Part shown: one piece after another, positions 33,102 through 41,790 of the stretch | Position numbering within the stretch: position 1 is the first letter of the stretch | Layout: every line of letters starts with the position of its first letter | The notes under the pieces: model-generated | Databases searched by the model: none | What the model saw: only the letters and a program-made list of their open reading frames with translations | Told to the model about the DNA's origin: nothing | NCBI RefSeq assembly: GCF_042263505.1 | Contig: NZ_JBHKFI010000007.1 | Span: 124,001-188,000 of the forward strand | Length of the DNA stretch: 64,000 nt | Direction of reading: 5' to 3' | From: Bacillus_BE sp042263505 | Lineage (GTDB): Bacteria; Bacillota; Bacilli; Bacillales; Cytobacillaceae | Translations under genes and position numbers: made by a program

Positions 33102-33173
33102 GCTTTGACTCTCTGCAATCTTTATCTTGTAAGGTAAAACAAATATATCTAAAGAAAAGGTGAATATAATCTA

Positions 33174-33809
33174 ATGGAAAAAGTACTATACATTACAGCA
33201 CATCCACATGATGAGACTCATTCCTACAGTATGGCAGTGGGAAAAGCATTTATTGATACGTACAAGGAAACAAATGCTAATGATGAGGTTATTCATCTTG
33301 ATTTATATAAGGAAAATATCCCGGAAATTGATGCCGATGTGTTTAGCGGGTGGGGGAAACTTCAGTCCGGACAGGCATTTGATGTACTGTCCTCAGAAGA
33401 AAAGGCTAAGGTTGCCCGACTTGGAGAACTGTGTGATCAGTTCATATCTGCTGATAAATATGTCTTTGTTACACCATTATGGAATTTTTCTTTTCCGCCA
33501 GTGATGAAAGCCTACTTAGATTCTGTTGCCGTGTCGGGAAAAACTTTTAAATATACAGAACAAGGGCCGGCAGGGCTTTTAACAGATAAAAAGGCACTCC
33601 ATATACAAGCTCGTGGTGGGTATTATTCTGAAGGACCTGCGGCAGAAATGGAAATGGGTCATCGATATATTGGGATTATGATGCAGTTCTTTGGCATCCC
33701 ATCCATTGAGGGGCTTTTTGTTGAGGGACATAATGCGAATCCTGAAAAGGCAGAAGAAATCAAAGCTAATGCTATTGCACGTGCTAAGGATTTATCCCAA
33801 ACTTTCTAA
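33174..33809 (+). CDS. azoR: FMN-dependent NADH:quinone/azo reductase
   Basis: A cytoplasmic flavodoxin-like enzyme that reduces quinones and azo compounds by two electrons, often in response to electrophile stress. The 211 residues include YITAHPHDETHSYS (FMN phosphate loop, residues 6-19), VTPLWNFSFPPVMKAYLD (near residue 98-115) with the conserved PLWNF motif, and ARGGYYSEGP for flavin contact. An AAAGGTG ribosome site is present. Mobile element copy 5 begins six bases after the stop codon, between the gene and a terminator. Confidence 0.92.
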   Translation: MEKVLYITAHPHDETHSYSMAVGKAFIDTYKETNANDEVIHLDLYKENIPEIDADVFSGWGKLQSGQAFDVLSSEEKAKVARLGELCDQFISADKYVFVTPLWNFSFPPVMKAYLDSVAVSGKTFKYTEQGPAGLLTDKKALHIQARGGYYSEGPAAEMEMGHRYIGIMMQFFGIPSIEGLFVEGHNANPEKAEEIKANAIARAKDLSQTF

Positions 33810-33815
33810 TTTTAT

Positions 33816-34056
33816 CCCACTCTTAACGGACAGGAGGTCCTAGTCAGGCGAAGCCACAGGATGTGGCGTTATGAGCGTGATAAGTGAAATAAGATCTTTC
33901 TTTGGGCTTCAGCCCTTAGAAAAATCAATCAGGCTTTGCGTGACTAACCATCAGTGGGGGATGAATGACAGACTAAAAGCGCGACGTCAACACATAAGTC
34001 TGCACACTTCACGTCCTGTGCGTCGAAAACTCCCATTGATGGAAGTTTCACTTTAT
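33816..34056 (+). mobile_element. IS200/IS605-like element, copy 5, left hairpin deleted
   Basis: A 241-bp copy directly after TTTAT, ending TTTCACTTTAT. It runs CCCACTCTTAACGGACAG straight into GAGGTCCTAG, so the left hairpin is missing. The junction equals recombination between two ACGGACAG repeats that copy 1 still shows 82 bp apart (10855-10862 and 10937-10944). The internal hairpins and the right hairpin with its 57-base extension remain. Without the left hairpin it is probably immobile. Confidence 0.78.
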
Positions 34057-34060
34057 CAAA

Positions 34061-34095
34061 AAAGCAATCGGAGAATTAGGTCCGATTGCTTTTCC
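34061..34095. terminator. Bidirectional terminator between azoR and alaX
   Basis: The 12-bp stem AAAGCAATCGGA / TCCGATTGCTTT has an 8-base loop, a T-run on the plus side and an A-run on the other. It is now separated from azoR by mobile element copy 5. Confidence 0.85.
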
Positions 34096-34101
34096 AATAT
34101 T

Positions 34102-35295
34102 TTATAATTTCTCAAGCAAAAGCTGTATCGTTTGTTCACCAGTTAAAAGAGCTTCTCCGCCACCTTGGGCAAATGATTCATTTCCGCCACCCTTTCCATT
34201 TATTAATGGCAGGATTTCTGAAATAAGGTTTTTCATATTCCCCTTTGCTGCTGTTCCTTTCGCACAAACAAGCTGTAACTGTGGTCCATTTATCGCGACA
34301 ATGAAGGTGATAGTATCATTTGCCTCTGAAGTAATAATTCGTGCAAGCTTTTGTAATTCCTTGATGGTTCGATCTTTAAAGATATGGCTAACGATTTTTG
34401 TTTCCTTATGAGTATAACTTGTGTTGATTAAATCTTTTCCTTCATAAAAAAGTAAGGCATCCTTAGTTTCATCTAATGATTTTTCTAATTTTTTGCATTG
34501 ATCTAAAAGCCGCTTTGCTGCATTTCCTAATTCATTTTCTGGTGCGCTTAATAAAGGGCTTAATTCTTTTAGGATTTGGTGTTTTTGCTGCAGTTCTTGG
34601 AGGAGGCGATCCCCACAAATAAAGGTTAAGCGGATTTTCTTTCGTTGTCGCTCCCATTCTAATAATTTGATTCCTCTAATTTGACCTGTTGTTGATGGAT
34701 GTGTTCCCCCACAGCCGTTGTAATCAAAATCTGGGATGATAACGAGTCGAATATTGTCCGTAACACTTGGTTTCTTGCGCATGGGGTATTGTGATAATTC
34801 CGCCTCTCGAACCCATTTCGTTTCGATTGGCCGATTTTCCAAAATGATTTGATTCGCCCGTTGTTCTACCTTTGCAGCCGTTTTAAAATTTAATTCCTCT
34901 ATATCTAAATCTATGGTTACAATATCCGTTCCCAAATGGAAGCTTACTGTATTAATATCAAATAGTTCTTCAAAAGCCGCTGAAAGGATATGCTGCCCTG
35001 CATGCTGCTGCATATGATCAAAGCGTCTTTCCCAGTTGATGATGCCAGTAATTTCTGAAACTTCATCTGAGAGGGGCTGTTCGACATAATGACGGATTTC
35101 TCCATCGATTTCCTCGACATTTATTACTTTTACATCATTGATTGTCCCTGTATCATGGGGCTGTCCGCCACCAGTTGGATAAAAGGCCGTTTTGTCCAAA
35201 ATCACATAAGGCTTTCCGAATTCATCTACTTTCTGCAATAAAAGCTTTGCTGAGAAGGATTTTATGTACGGATCTTGATAATATAATTTGTTCAT
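34102..35295 (-). CDS. alaX: Alanyl-tRNA editing protein, AlaX long type
   Basis: A free-standing hydrolase that removes serine or glycine wrongly attached to tRNA-Ala. The ATG at 35295 (MNKLYYQDPY) is taken because GGAG lies 10 bases upstream; an upstream in-frame ATG adds 20 residues without a ribosome site. The 397 residues hold an AlaRS-like second additional domain with zinc ligands HAGQHILSAAF (about residue 97) and CGGTH (about residue 199), a coiled coil (250-290), and a C-terminal DHHA1-type domain with GGGNESFAQGGG. This is the AlaX-L architecture. Confidence 0.92.
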   Translation of the reverse strand: MNKLYYQDPYIKSFSAKLLLQKVDEFGKPYVILDKTAFYPTGGGQPHDTGTINDVKVINVEEIDGEIRHYVEQPLSDEVSEITGIINWERRFDHMQQHAGQHILSAAFEELFDINTVSFHLGTDIVTIDLDIEELNFKTAAKVEQRANQIILENRPIETKWVREAELSQYPMRKKPSVTDNIRLVIIPDFDYNGCGGTHPSTTGQIRGIKLLEWERQRKKIRLTFICGDRLLQELQQKHQILKELSPLLSAPENELGNAAKRLLDQCKKLEKSLDETKDALLFYEGKDLINTSYTHKETKIVSHIFKDRTIKELQKLARIITSEANDTITFIVAINGPQLQLVCAKGTAAKGNMKNLISEILPLINGKGGGNESFAQGGGEALLTGEQTIQLLLEKL

Positions 35296-35506
35296 GATAA
35301 TTGGACTCCTTTTTTTAATGTTTACTCCATTTTTGAGCGATACTCCTATAAACAAGCAATTAATTTAATGGTACCATGAAAATAAAGTTTTATCATGAAT
35401 TTGGTCAACTTCTCATGGAGTGTTATAAGATAGATGAGATTTATGATACATAGTGAATTTCCTTATTACAAAAAATTGAGAACAACATGAAAAGAGGGTT
35501 ATTCCT

Positions 35507-36373
35507 TTGACTATTATTTTATTTTTTTTCTTAGGTGGAATTATTAGTGTGCTTGGCGGTTTTTTTGGAGTTGGCGGCGGTTTTATTTTGACCCCCATTT
35601 TGTTATTGTCAGGGTTTGCCCCTGTAGTGGCCGTTACAACTAGTCTGCTCTTTACAATTGGCACGTCTGTTTCAGGTATTTTCGCGCATTTTCGCTTGAA
35701 AAATATTATGTGGAAAGAAGGCATTATATCAGGATTCAGTGGTGTAGTGGCCACCCAGTTTGCTCATCCCCTTGTTTTGTATATTGAACGTATAGGCTGG
35801 GATGATGTGGTCATTCCTGTTTTTTATGCCGCTTTATTAGGCTATTTTGCCATTTCCTTGTTGTTAAGAGGAAAGAAAGCCTCTGTTCGAGAAAAACAAA
35901 CATTAAAGAAACCAGCTTTAGTGAAAATTATTATCATAGGGTTAGCGGGAGGTTTTGTATCTACTGTTCTAGGCGTGGGCGGCGGCTTTATCATGGTTCC
36001 ACTTTCGATGTCTGTATTGGGCTATGAGCCTAAAAAGGCCGTTGGGACAAGTTTGTTTGCCGTTCTTTCCATTGTGAGCGTGGGATTCATTTCTTATGCT
36101 CTGACGGTATCATTTGATTATCGGATTGGCCTTCTTTTAATTGCTGGGGGACTTGTAGGTTCGCAGTTTGGTGCAAAGCTTACAGCCTATTTCCATAATT
36201 ATGAAATAAGCCTGTTGCTCAGTATGCTTTATATCGCAACTTTTTTTAGTGTCATCCTCAAGTTACTCAAGTTAAGTGAAATTGGTTTAGGCTTATTATC
36301 CGTATTTGTCTTCTTCTTTTTCGCGTTTTCCTTTTTCAAAATTCACCAGAAGAAAAGCGAAAGGATGGTTTAG
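35507..36373 (+). CDS. TSUP/TauE-SafE family membrane transporter
   Basis: The 288-residue membrane protein has about eight transmembrane segments in two halves, each with the TSUP signature: GGFFGVGGGFILTP (residues 20-33) and GGFVSTVLGVGGGFIMVPL (about 149-167). The family moves sulfite, sulfonates, sulfoacetate or other organic anions; the substrate here is unknown. TTG at 35507 is the start, with GAGGG 8 bases upstream. It is divergent from alaX and followed by a hairpin terminator. Confidence 0.88.
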   Translation: MTIILFFFLGGIISVLGGFFGVGGGFILTPILLLSGFAPVVAVTTSLLFTIGTSVSGIFAHFRLKNIMWKEGIISGFSGVVATQFAHPLVLYIERIGWDDVVIPVFYAALLGYFAISLLLRGKKASVREKQTLKKPALVKIIIIGLAGGFVSTVLGVGGGFIMVPLSMSVLGYEPKKAVGTSLFAVLSIVSVGFISYALTVSFDYRIGLLLIAGGLVGSQFGAKLTAYFHNYEISLLLSMLYIATFFSVILKLLKLSEIGLGLLSVFVFFFFAFSFFKIHQKKSERMV

Positions 36374-36411
36374 GTGCCAGGCACCACCCGATTTTTCTTT
36401 GTATTTGTCGA

Positions 36412-36443
36412 AAAGGCACACGGAATTCCATGTGCCTTTGTTT
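36412..36443 (+). terminator. Terminator after the TSUP gene
   Basis: The 9-bp perfect stem AAAGGCACA / TGTGCCTTT has a 10-base loop and a TGTTTG tail. A second small palindrome, GGTGCC-A-GGCACC (36373-36385), sits at the stop codon. Confidence 0.7.
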
Positions 36444-36535
36444 GTTTAAAAAGAGAATAATGGCATTTTGCATTGTTTCCAGTTCTTCACGAAAGAGGGC
36501 GCTGCAATTTGAATCCTTCTGTGTGCAGTCCTACA

Positions 36536-37720
36536 TTAATGAATACTTGTTCCCGAGGAGAACATATACTCCTTATGATGATAATGGATGCTGAAGATTA
36601 AGCCCATCGCAAACATATTTCCCATTAGGGAACTTCCACCATAGCTGATAAAAGGTAGAGGAATCCCCGTAATGGGGAGTACTTGAATGGTCATTCCGAT
36701 ATTTTGAAATACATGAAAGGCGATCATACTGATGACCCCTGTGCAGATATAGGTATTGAATGGTTCATCGGTTTCTAAAGCTGTTTTGATTAGATGGTAG
36801 ATAAGGATGAAGAATAATCCGATGACAATACTTCCACCAATAAATCCGTATTCTTCTCCAATAACGCTAAAAACAAAGTCAGTATGGCTTTCGGGAAGAT
36901 AGATTTGTCTATTTCCTAAGCCTTTTCCCATTAATTGCCCTGAGCCAATTCCAAGAATGGAATTATAAAGCTGGAAGCTTTCCCCTTTAGGATCAAGATT
37001 TGGATTTAGCCAAGAATATATCCTGTTAAATTGATATTGTTCTATATGTAAATATTTTTCAAGAATTTGGGGAGCCTTAATGACTAAATAGAGAATAATG
37101 GCTCCAAAGGCTGCACCTCCTCCATAAATAGGCGTGATTAACTTCCATGAAATTCCTGAGACGAAAATAAGCCCAGTAATTATAGCGATAATCACAAGAG
37201 CAGTTCCTAAATCATCCTTGATGATTAAGCCCAGTGGAGGTAGGGTAGTTAGACAAAGTTTAAGTAAAAGCTGAAAGTCTGTTTTTAATGTTTTCATGGG
37301 ATGATTTTCGTGATGGGAAGAAATAATTTTGCTTAGAACTAATATCAGAAAAATCTTTACAAATTCTGAAGGCTGAATGGAACCGAACCCTGGAATGATG
37401 AACCATAGTTTAGCTCCTTTAATCATAGGAGTAAAGTCTGAGACAGGAGATAGGACAAGGATAAGCAGTAAAAGAATGCCTAAACCATATAAATACCAGG
37501 AGAGACGTTTAAATTGATCACTATCAAAATACGTGACAATAGCGATTATAAAAATGCCGACCCCATACCATCTGATTTGTTTTAATAAATAGTTATCGTG
37601 AAGTCCATCAGATTGTTGTCCACTATAAATGGCGATACAGCTAATTAAAAAGAACATTAACAACAATAAACACAATGTCCAATCAAATTTATCAATCTTT
37701 TTCATTGTTTTTTTTATCAT
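36536..37720 (-). CDS. RodA/FtsW/SpoVE-family peptidoglycan polymerase
   Basis: A polytopic SEDS glycosyltransferase that polymerises lipid II for wall growth. The 394 residues (from ATG 37720, AGG 8 bases upstream) have about ten transmembrane segments. Family features are GSIQPSEFVKIF (near 112), KDDLGTALVI, the large extracellular loop with SFQLYNSILGIGSGQLMGKGLG, ESHTDFVFSVIGEEYGF, and the final PLPFISYGGSSL. It resembles RodA (elongation) more than FtsW, but Bacillus carries several paralogues, so no gene symbol is assigned. It has no obvious operon partner. Confidence 0.88.
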   Translation of the reverse strand: MIKKTMKKIDKFDWTLCLLLLMFFLISCIAIYSGQQSDGLHDNYLLKQIRWYGVGIFIIAIVTYFDSDQFKRLSWYLYGLGILLLLILVLSPVSDFTPMIKGAKLWFIIPGFGSIQPSEFVKIFLILVLSKIISSHHENHPMKTLKTDFQLLLKLCLTTLPPLGLIIKDDLGTALVIIAIITGLIFVSGISWKLITPIYGGGAAFGAIILYLVIKAPQILEKYLHIEQYQFNRIYSWLNPNLDPKGESFQLYNSILGIGSGQLMGKGLGNRQIYLPESHTDFVFSVIGEEYGFIGGSIVIGLFFILIYHLIKTALETDEPFNTYICTGVISMIAFHVFQNIGMTIQVLPITGIPLPFISYGGSSLMGNMFAMGLIFSIHYHHKEYMFSSGTSIH

Positions 37721-37848
37721 AGTGAGCACCTAAATTTAGTATTATTTCTAATTTTATCCTAACAGAGTCAATATTTTGAAACAATAACTCTTTCAAAAAT
37801 GATTAGGCCTCCCGTATTATTTGACGATAATATGAAGAAGATAGTTTC

Positions 37849-37889
37849 AAAAAAGCCCATCCCAAAAGAGATTCTTTAAGGGATGGGCT
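37849..37889 (-). terminator. Terminator after mgtE
   Basis: The 10-bp perfect stem AGCCCATCCC / GGGATGGGCT (37854-37863 / 37880-37889) is followed on the minus strand by T6. It lies just beyond the mgtE stop. Confidence 0.85.
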
Positions 37890-37893
37890 ACTT

Positions 37894-39252
37894 TTACATT
37901 AAATGATTTAAAAACATGGTGGCAATTCCAAAATAGGTAACTAATGAGAAGATATCATTCAAGGTTGTAATGAGTGGACCGGATGCGACAGCCGGGTCAA
38001 TATTTAATTTATAAAGGACAAGCGGAATGATGGTTCCTGCTAATGTTCCGATAATGAGGGTGAGGAAGAGTGAACTTCCAACAACTAATCCAAGAATCGC
38101 ATTTCCTTGCCAAATATAAGCGATTAATGAAATTAAAACGCCACATATGACACCAATGATCAAACCGACACCGAATTCACGCAATATGACCTTCAAGATA
38201 ATTTTTTTATCAATGTCTTGAGAAACAAGTCCTCTTACAATGACTGCTAATGATTGAGTCCCTGTATTCCCACTCATCCCTGAAATCATGGGCATAAAGT
38301 AGGCTAATGCGACAACCTTTTTCAGCATGCCTTCATAGCCGCTAATGATACTGCCAGAGACAATTCCAATGAAAAGAAGAAGGATTAACCAAGGGAGACG
38401 TCTGTAAGCGGCAATGAATGATTTGGTATCGAAGTCAATAGCTTTACCTGAAGCAGAGAGCTTTTCAATATCTTCATTTGCTTCATAAATCACGATATCG
38501 ATAATATCATCAACGGTGATGATCCCAACTAGTTCATTTTCTTCATTCACAGCGGGAATCGCTAAAAAGTCATAGCGGCGAATCACGCGAGCAACTTCTT
38601 CTTGGTCAATTAGAACCGACACTGAGATAACACGCTCAAACATAACATTTCGAATGATTTCTTGAGGTTCAGAGAGTAATAAATCACGATAAGAAACAAC
38701 CCCAACGAGTTTAAGATTTTGGTCAACAACATATAAATAATTAAGGGTTTCTGCATATTCTGCAAAGGATTTTAATTTATCTACTGCTTCACGAACCGTG
38801 TAATAATCACGAATCCAAACAAATCGGTTGGTCATAATTCTCCCTGCAGTTTCTGGCGGGTAGTTCATTAGATTCTGAACGATTTGGGATTCTTCTTTTT
38901 TCATCCCAGATAATAGGGAAGCAATTTTTTCAGGGGAGAGGTCTTCTAGAAGTGAGGCTAAGTCATCGTTATCCATTTCATCAAGAACTTTTCCGGACTT
39001 TTCAATGCCTAGCTTGTTCAAGACTTCAATTTGTCCATCGCTATTTAGCTCTTGGATAAAGTCTGCAAGAGTGTCAATATTCATGAAAAGTAAAAAACGC
39101 GTTTTATGCTTTTCCGGCAGGTCATTATAAATTTGGGCAATGTCATATGGATGTAGCTCGTCGAGGATTGCTTCAAAATCCTTTTTCTTATTCTCTTTTA
39201 AAGCTTTAATAATGTGAAGTGTGATTTGATCTTCCGTCATTTTGTTGATCAT
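37894..39252 (-). CDS. mgtE: Magnesium transporter MgtE
   Basis: A dimeric Mg2+ channel gated by its cytoplasmic domains. ATG 39252 (MINKMTEDQ) is chosen with AAGGAG 9 bases upstream, giving 452 residues. An N-domain of helical repeats (about 20-125), a pair of CBS domains (about 130-255), a plug helix and five transmembrane segments from about residue 285 follow in order. The pore region shows MISGMSGNTGTQSLAVIVRG. The gene has a TATAAT -10 and a 105-base leader, which does not look like an M-box. Confidence 0.94.
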   Translation of the reverse strand: MINKMTEDQITLHIIKALKENKKKDFEAILDELHPYDIAQIYNDLPEKHKTRFLLFMNIDTLADFIQELNSDGQIEVLNKLGIEKSGKVLDEMDNDDLASLLEDLSPEKIASLLSGMKKEESQIVQNLMNYPPETAGRIMTNRFVWIRDYYTVREAVDKLKSFAEYAETLNYLYVVDQNLKLVGVVSYRDLLLSEPQEIIRNVMFERVISVSVLIDQEEVARVIRRYDFLAIPAVNEENELVGIITVDDIIDIVIYEANEDIEKLSASGKAIDFDTKSFIAAYRRLPWLILLLFIGIVSGSIISGYEGMLKKVVALAYFMPMISGMSGNTGTQSLAVIVRGLVSQDIDKKIILKVILREFGVGLIIGVICGVLISLIAYIWQGNAILGLVVGSSLFLTLIIGTLAGTIIPLVLYKLNIDPAVASGPLITTLNDIFSLVTYFGIATMFLNHLM

Positions 39253-39372
39253 ACATTCACGCTCCTTCCACCGGAAAATGTTCATCATCATTTATTGTTT
39301 GTCAATGAAGGGTGAATCCATGCAGGTCTTTAGCACCGTTAGGACCGTTTTCTATCAACCATGAATATTATA
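39253..39372 (-). promoter_or_regulatory. mgtE promoter -10 and folded 5' leader
   Basis: On the minus strand TATAAT lies at 39372-39367, giving a leader of about 105 bases. The leader can form GGTC...GACC and, alternatively, GGTG...CACC around GGTGCTAAAGACC. The M-box (ykoK) signatures are absent, so a known Mg2+ riboswitch is not supported. The rest of the region up to 39631 is AT-rich without other features. Confidence 0.45.
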
Positions 39373-39631
39373 AGTAATTTAAGGATGTTTTTAAATGAAG
39401 TTTTCTTTAAATAATAAAAAAGAAGGAAAAAGATGAATAAAATGTACTTGAATTATCATATAGGAAGAAAACTTTTCGTGTTTATGTCCTTTTTGAAAAT
39501 TATTCTGCTATTTATAATGTAAAATAATGATAAATATAAGATAATTGTTTAAATATTTGTTAAAATTATGTAGAATAAAGGTTTAGACGGTTAAACTAGC
39601 ATAAATGGTTTCTATTTTGGGGGTAATTCCA

Positions 39632-40399
39632 TTGAAAAATGACATTCGTGATTTGGTTTATGTTCATTTAAATGAAAATGAACATTACGTTTTGTCTTAT
39701 GGGGTGGAGTTCAAGGAGTTTGTTTCCACTCATTTGGATTTAATAAACAATATCTTATTGTTAAAGCATGGCTTTGATGATGGGGATTTAAATATGCATA
39801 CCCTTTTAGAGTATGTTCCACAAATGAGACTGAAGAAGTTGATTCAGGATGATGTATATAGCTATGGGGATTTTTGCTGGATTGATTTTGAAGAAATAGA
39901 AGGTTTAAATGAATTACCTGGGCATGAGTTAGCTGAGCTCTTATATCTGGGTCATATTAAAGAGCATTTAAAGCCCCCTTTTTATAATTATTTAAGAAAT
40001 CGCTTTGTTTATCTTGCCCATGATGACGGGTGGTGGAATAAAGTTTATTACCGCCATATCAATGATTTTTACCGTTTGCTAAGTGATGTGATATCGGAAA
40101 AACTCAGTCGTATTAAATTGGAAAAGAATCTTTTGGGGATTAAGAAAAAAAGGTCTTATGCATCTGTTCATAAAGAAGTTATTTTATCCTTAAAAGGGAT
40201 GATGAAGGAAGGATTGCTTTTCTCCATAAAGGATGCTAAGCAAAACCGATTACGTATCGAATTGCCCATCTATGTAATTGGAGATTTCCTCAATATGGAT
40301 GATATGTATGATGAATATGAAAGAGTAAAAAAAGGATATCCGGATGGAAAGCTAGTTTATGATAAAAAAACAAGAGAATGGAATTATCTATCAAATTAG
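39632..40399 (+). CDS. Soluble protein of unknown function
   Basis: I do not recognise this 255-residue protein. TTG at 39632 is taken as the start because GGGGGT lies 7 bases upstream; an ATG nine codons earlier has no ribosome site. It has no signal peptide or membrane segment and is rich in acidic and aromatic residues. A patterned region GHELAELLYLGHIKEHLKPP (about residue 95-114) precedes NRFVYLAHDDGWWNKVYYR, and the C-terminal third is basic (KKKRSYASVHKEV). It is flanked by mgtE (divergent) and the cobalamin operon; neither suggests a role. The long frame and ribosome site make it a real gene. Confidence 0.8.
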   Translation: MKNDIRDLVYVHLNENEHYVLSYGVEFKEFVSTHLDLINNILLLKHGFDDGDLNMHTLLEYVPQMRLKKLIQDDVYSYGDFCWIDFEEIEGLNELPGHELAELLYLGHIKEHLKPPFYNYLRNRFVYLAHDDGWWNKVYYRHINDFYRLLSDVISEKLSRIKLEKNLLGIKKKRSYASVHKEVILSLKGMMKEGLLFSIKDAKQNRLRIELPIYVIGDFLNMDDMYDEYERVKKGYPDGKLVYDKKTREWNYLSN

Positions 40400-40408
40400 G
40401 TCGAATAG

Positions 40409-40435
40409 GCTTGGCAATCGTCAGGCTTTTTTTAA
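40409..40435 (+). terminator. Weak terminator after the unknown gene
   Basis: GCTTG / CAGGC forms a 5-bp stem with one wobble and an 8-base loop, followed by T7. The stem is short, but the T-run is good and it lies 11 bases after the stop codon. Confidence 0.55.
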
Positions 40436-40519
40436 CTTTAAAAAAGAATTGTGAAAAAATTTGTAGAATAATCATGATAATGTTGTATAATTTGTTTTAG
40501 TGAAAAATGAATAGATGAG

Positions 40520-40735
40520 GAATACGGTGTTTTCGCTTTTGAAAACTTAAAAGGGAAGTTGGTGAAAATCCAACGCGGTCCCGCCACTGTAAATGGGAGC
40601 TTAGCTGTATCTAGCCACTGTGCAATTGTTTGTATGGGAAGGCGCAGTTAGAGCGATGACCATAAGCCAGGAAACCTGCCTAATTCCTACACCAAATAAC
40701 CTACGAGGATAGGGGGTGTGCGGCGGGCTTATCAA
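40520..40735 (+). ncRNA. Adenosylcobalamin riboswitch
   Basis: The conserved core AAAAGGGAAGTTGGTGAAA followed by ATCC and GGTCCCGCCACTGT is present at about 40549-40597, and the B12 box AAGCCAGGAAACCTGCC at 40664-40680. Together they define the cobalamin aptamer. A terminator hairpin follows at 40762-40793, so B12 probably stops transcription before btuF. The whole downstream B12 operon would be controlled by it. Confidence 0.96.
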
Positions 40736-40761
40736 CATGATTTAGCCAAACAGCTTACACC

Positions 40762-40793
40762 AACATCTCTATAGACTAGGAGATGTTTTTTTG
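40762..40793 (+). terminator. Riboswitch expression-platform terminator
   Basis: The 8-bp stem AACATCTC / GAGATGTT (40762-40769 / 40780-40787) has a 10-base loop followed by T6. It lies between the aptamer and the btuF ribosome site. Confidence 0.85.
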
Positions 40794-40827
40794 TTTTATA
40801 AAGGTTGTTAAAAATGGGGGATTTAGC

Positions 40828-41790
40828 ATGAAAAAATGGTATTCTTATTTATTCGCACTTATTTTGTTAATAGGTGTATTGACAGGTTGCAATGCGGACT
40901 CAAAGACAGAGAAGAGCAGCAATTCAAACAAGACTGAACAAAAGGCAGAAGCCCTTTTTCCGGTAACGATTAAAGATGCTGTTAATAAAGAGGTAAAGAT
41001 TGACAAGAAACCAGAAAGAATTGTCTCATTAATGCCAAGTAATACGGAAGTTGCGTTTAAACTAGGTTTAGGAGATAAAATGGTCGGTGTTTCTGATAAT
41101 GATACGTATCCAGAAGAAGTGGCGAAAATTGATAAAGTCGGAGGCATGGAGCTTAACATTGAAAAAATCATATCTTTAAAGCCTGATTTGGTTTTAGCCC
41201 ATGCATCAAGTGCCCATAATTCAACGGAAGGCTTACAGCAATTAAGAGATGCAGGAATTTCAGTTCTTGTGGTGAACGACGCCCAAAACTTTGCACAAGT
41301 GTATCAATCCATTGATATGATTGGGAAGGCAACTGGTGAGGTGGATAAGGCAAATGAAGTTATCCAATCAATGAAGGACAAGATTGCAGAAATTAAGGAA
41401 AAAGCTGCAGCAATTAAAGAAAAGAAATCGGTTTACATAGAAGTATCGCCAGCTCCGGATAATTTTACAACGGGGAAAAATACATTTATGAATGAAATGC
41501 TGACCATGATCAATGCGGATAATGTGGCTGGAGATTTAGAAGGATGGGTCAAAGTCGACCAAGAAGCGATTATTAAAAAGAATCCAGATGTGATCATTTC
41601 CACGTATGGAAGTTATGAAAAGAACGCAGTGGATAAAATCATGAAGAGAAAAGGCTGGCAAGATGTTAAGGCGGTCAAAAATAAACAAATCTTTGATGTG
41701 AACCCTGACATTGTCACTCGTTCCGGTCCAAGACTTGCTGAAGGGGTAGAGGAACTTGCAAAGGCCATTTATCCAGAAAACTTTAAATAA
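40828..41790 (+). CDS. btuF: Cobalamin ABC transporter binding lipoprotein
   Basis: BtuF binds vitamin B12 or its precursors outside the membrane. ATG 40828 (MKKWYSYLF) is chosen with GGGGG 7 bases upstream. The 320-residue precursor has a signal peptide and lipobox LTGC (cysteine near 21). The mature part is a two-lobed class III binder beginning with PERIVSLMPSNTEVAFKLGLGDKMVGVSDNDTYPEE, typical of BtuF. It is the first gene after the riboswitch and overlaps btuC by 35 bases. Confidence 0.93.
   Translation: MKKWYSYLFALILLIGVLTGCNADSKTEKSSNSNKTEQKAEALFPVTIKDAVNKEVKIDKKPERIVSLMPSNTEVAFKLGLGDKMVGVSDNDTYPEEVAKIDKVGGMELNIEKIISLKPDLVLAHASSAHNSTEGLQQLRDAGISVLVVNDAQNFAQVYQSIDMIGKATGEVDKANEVIQSMKDKIAEIKEKAAAIKEKKSVYIEVSPAPDNFTTGKNTFMNEMLTMINADNVAGDLEGWVKVDQEAIIKKNPDVIISTYGSYEKNAVDKIMKRKGWQDVKAVKNKQIFDVNPDIVTRSGPRLAEGVEELAKAIYPENFK

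Noticed and set aside
36373..36385. GGTGCC-A-GGCACC palindrome at the end of the TSUP gene as a repeat family
   Set aside because: It occurs only once in this window, so a repeat family cannot be supported here.
39253..39372. M-box (ykoK) Mg2+ riboswitch in front of mgtE
   Set aside because: The conserved core segments are missing and the leader is too short; only local hairpins are seen.
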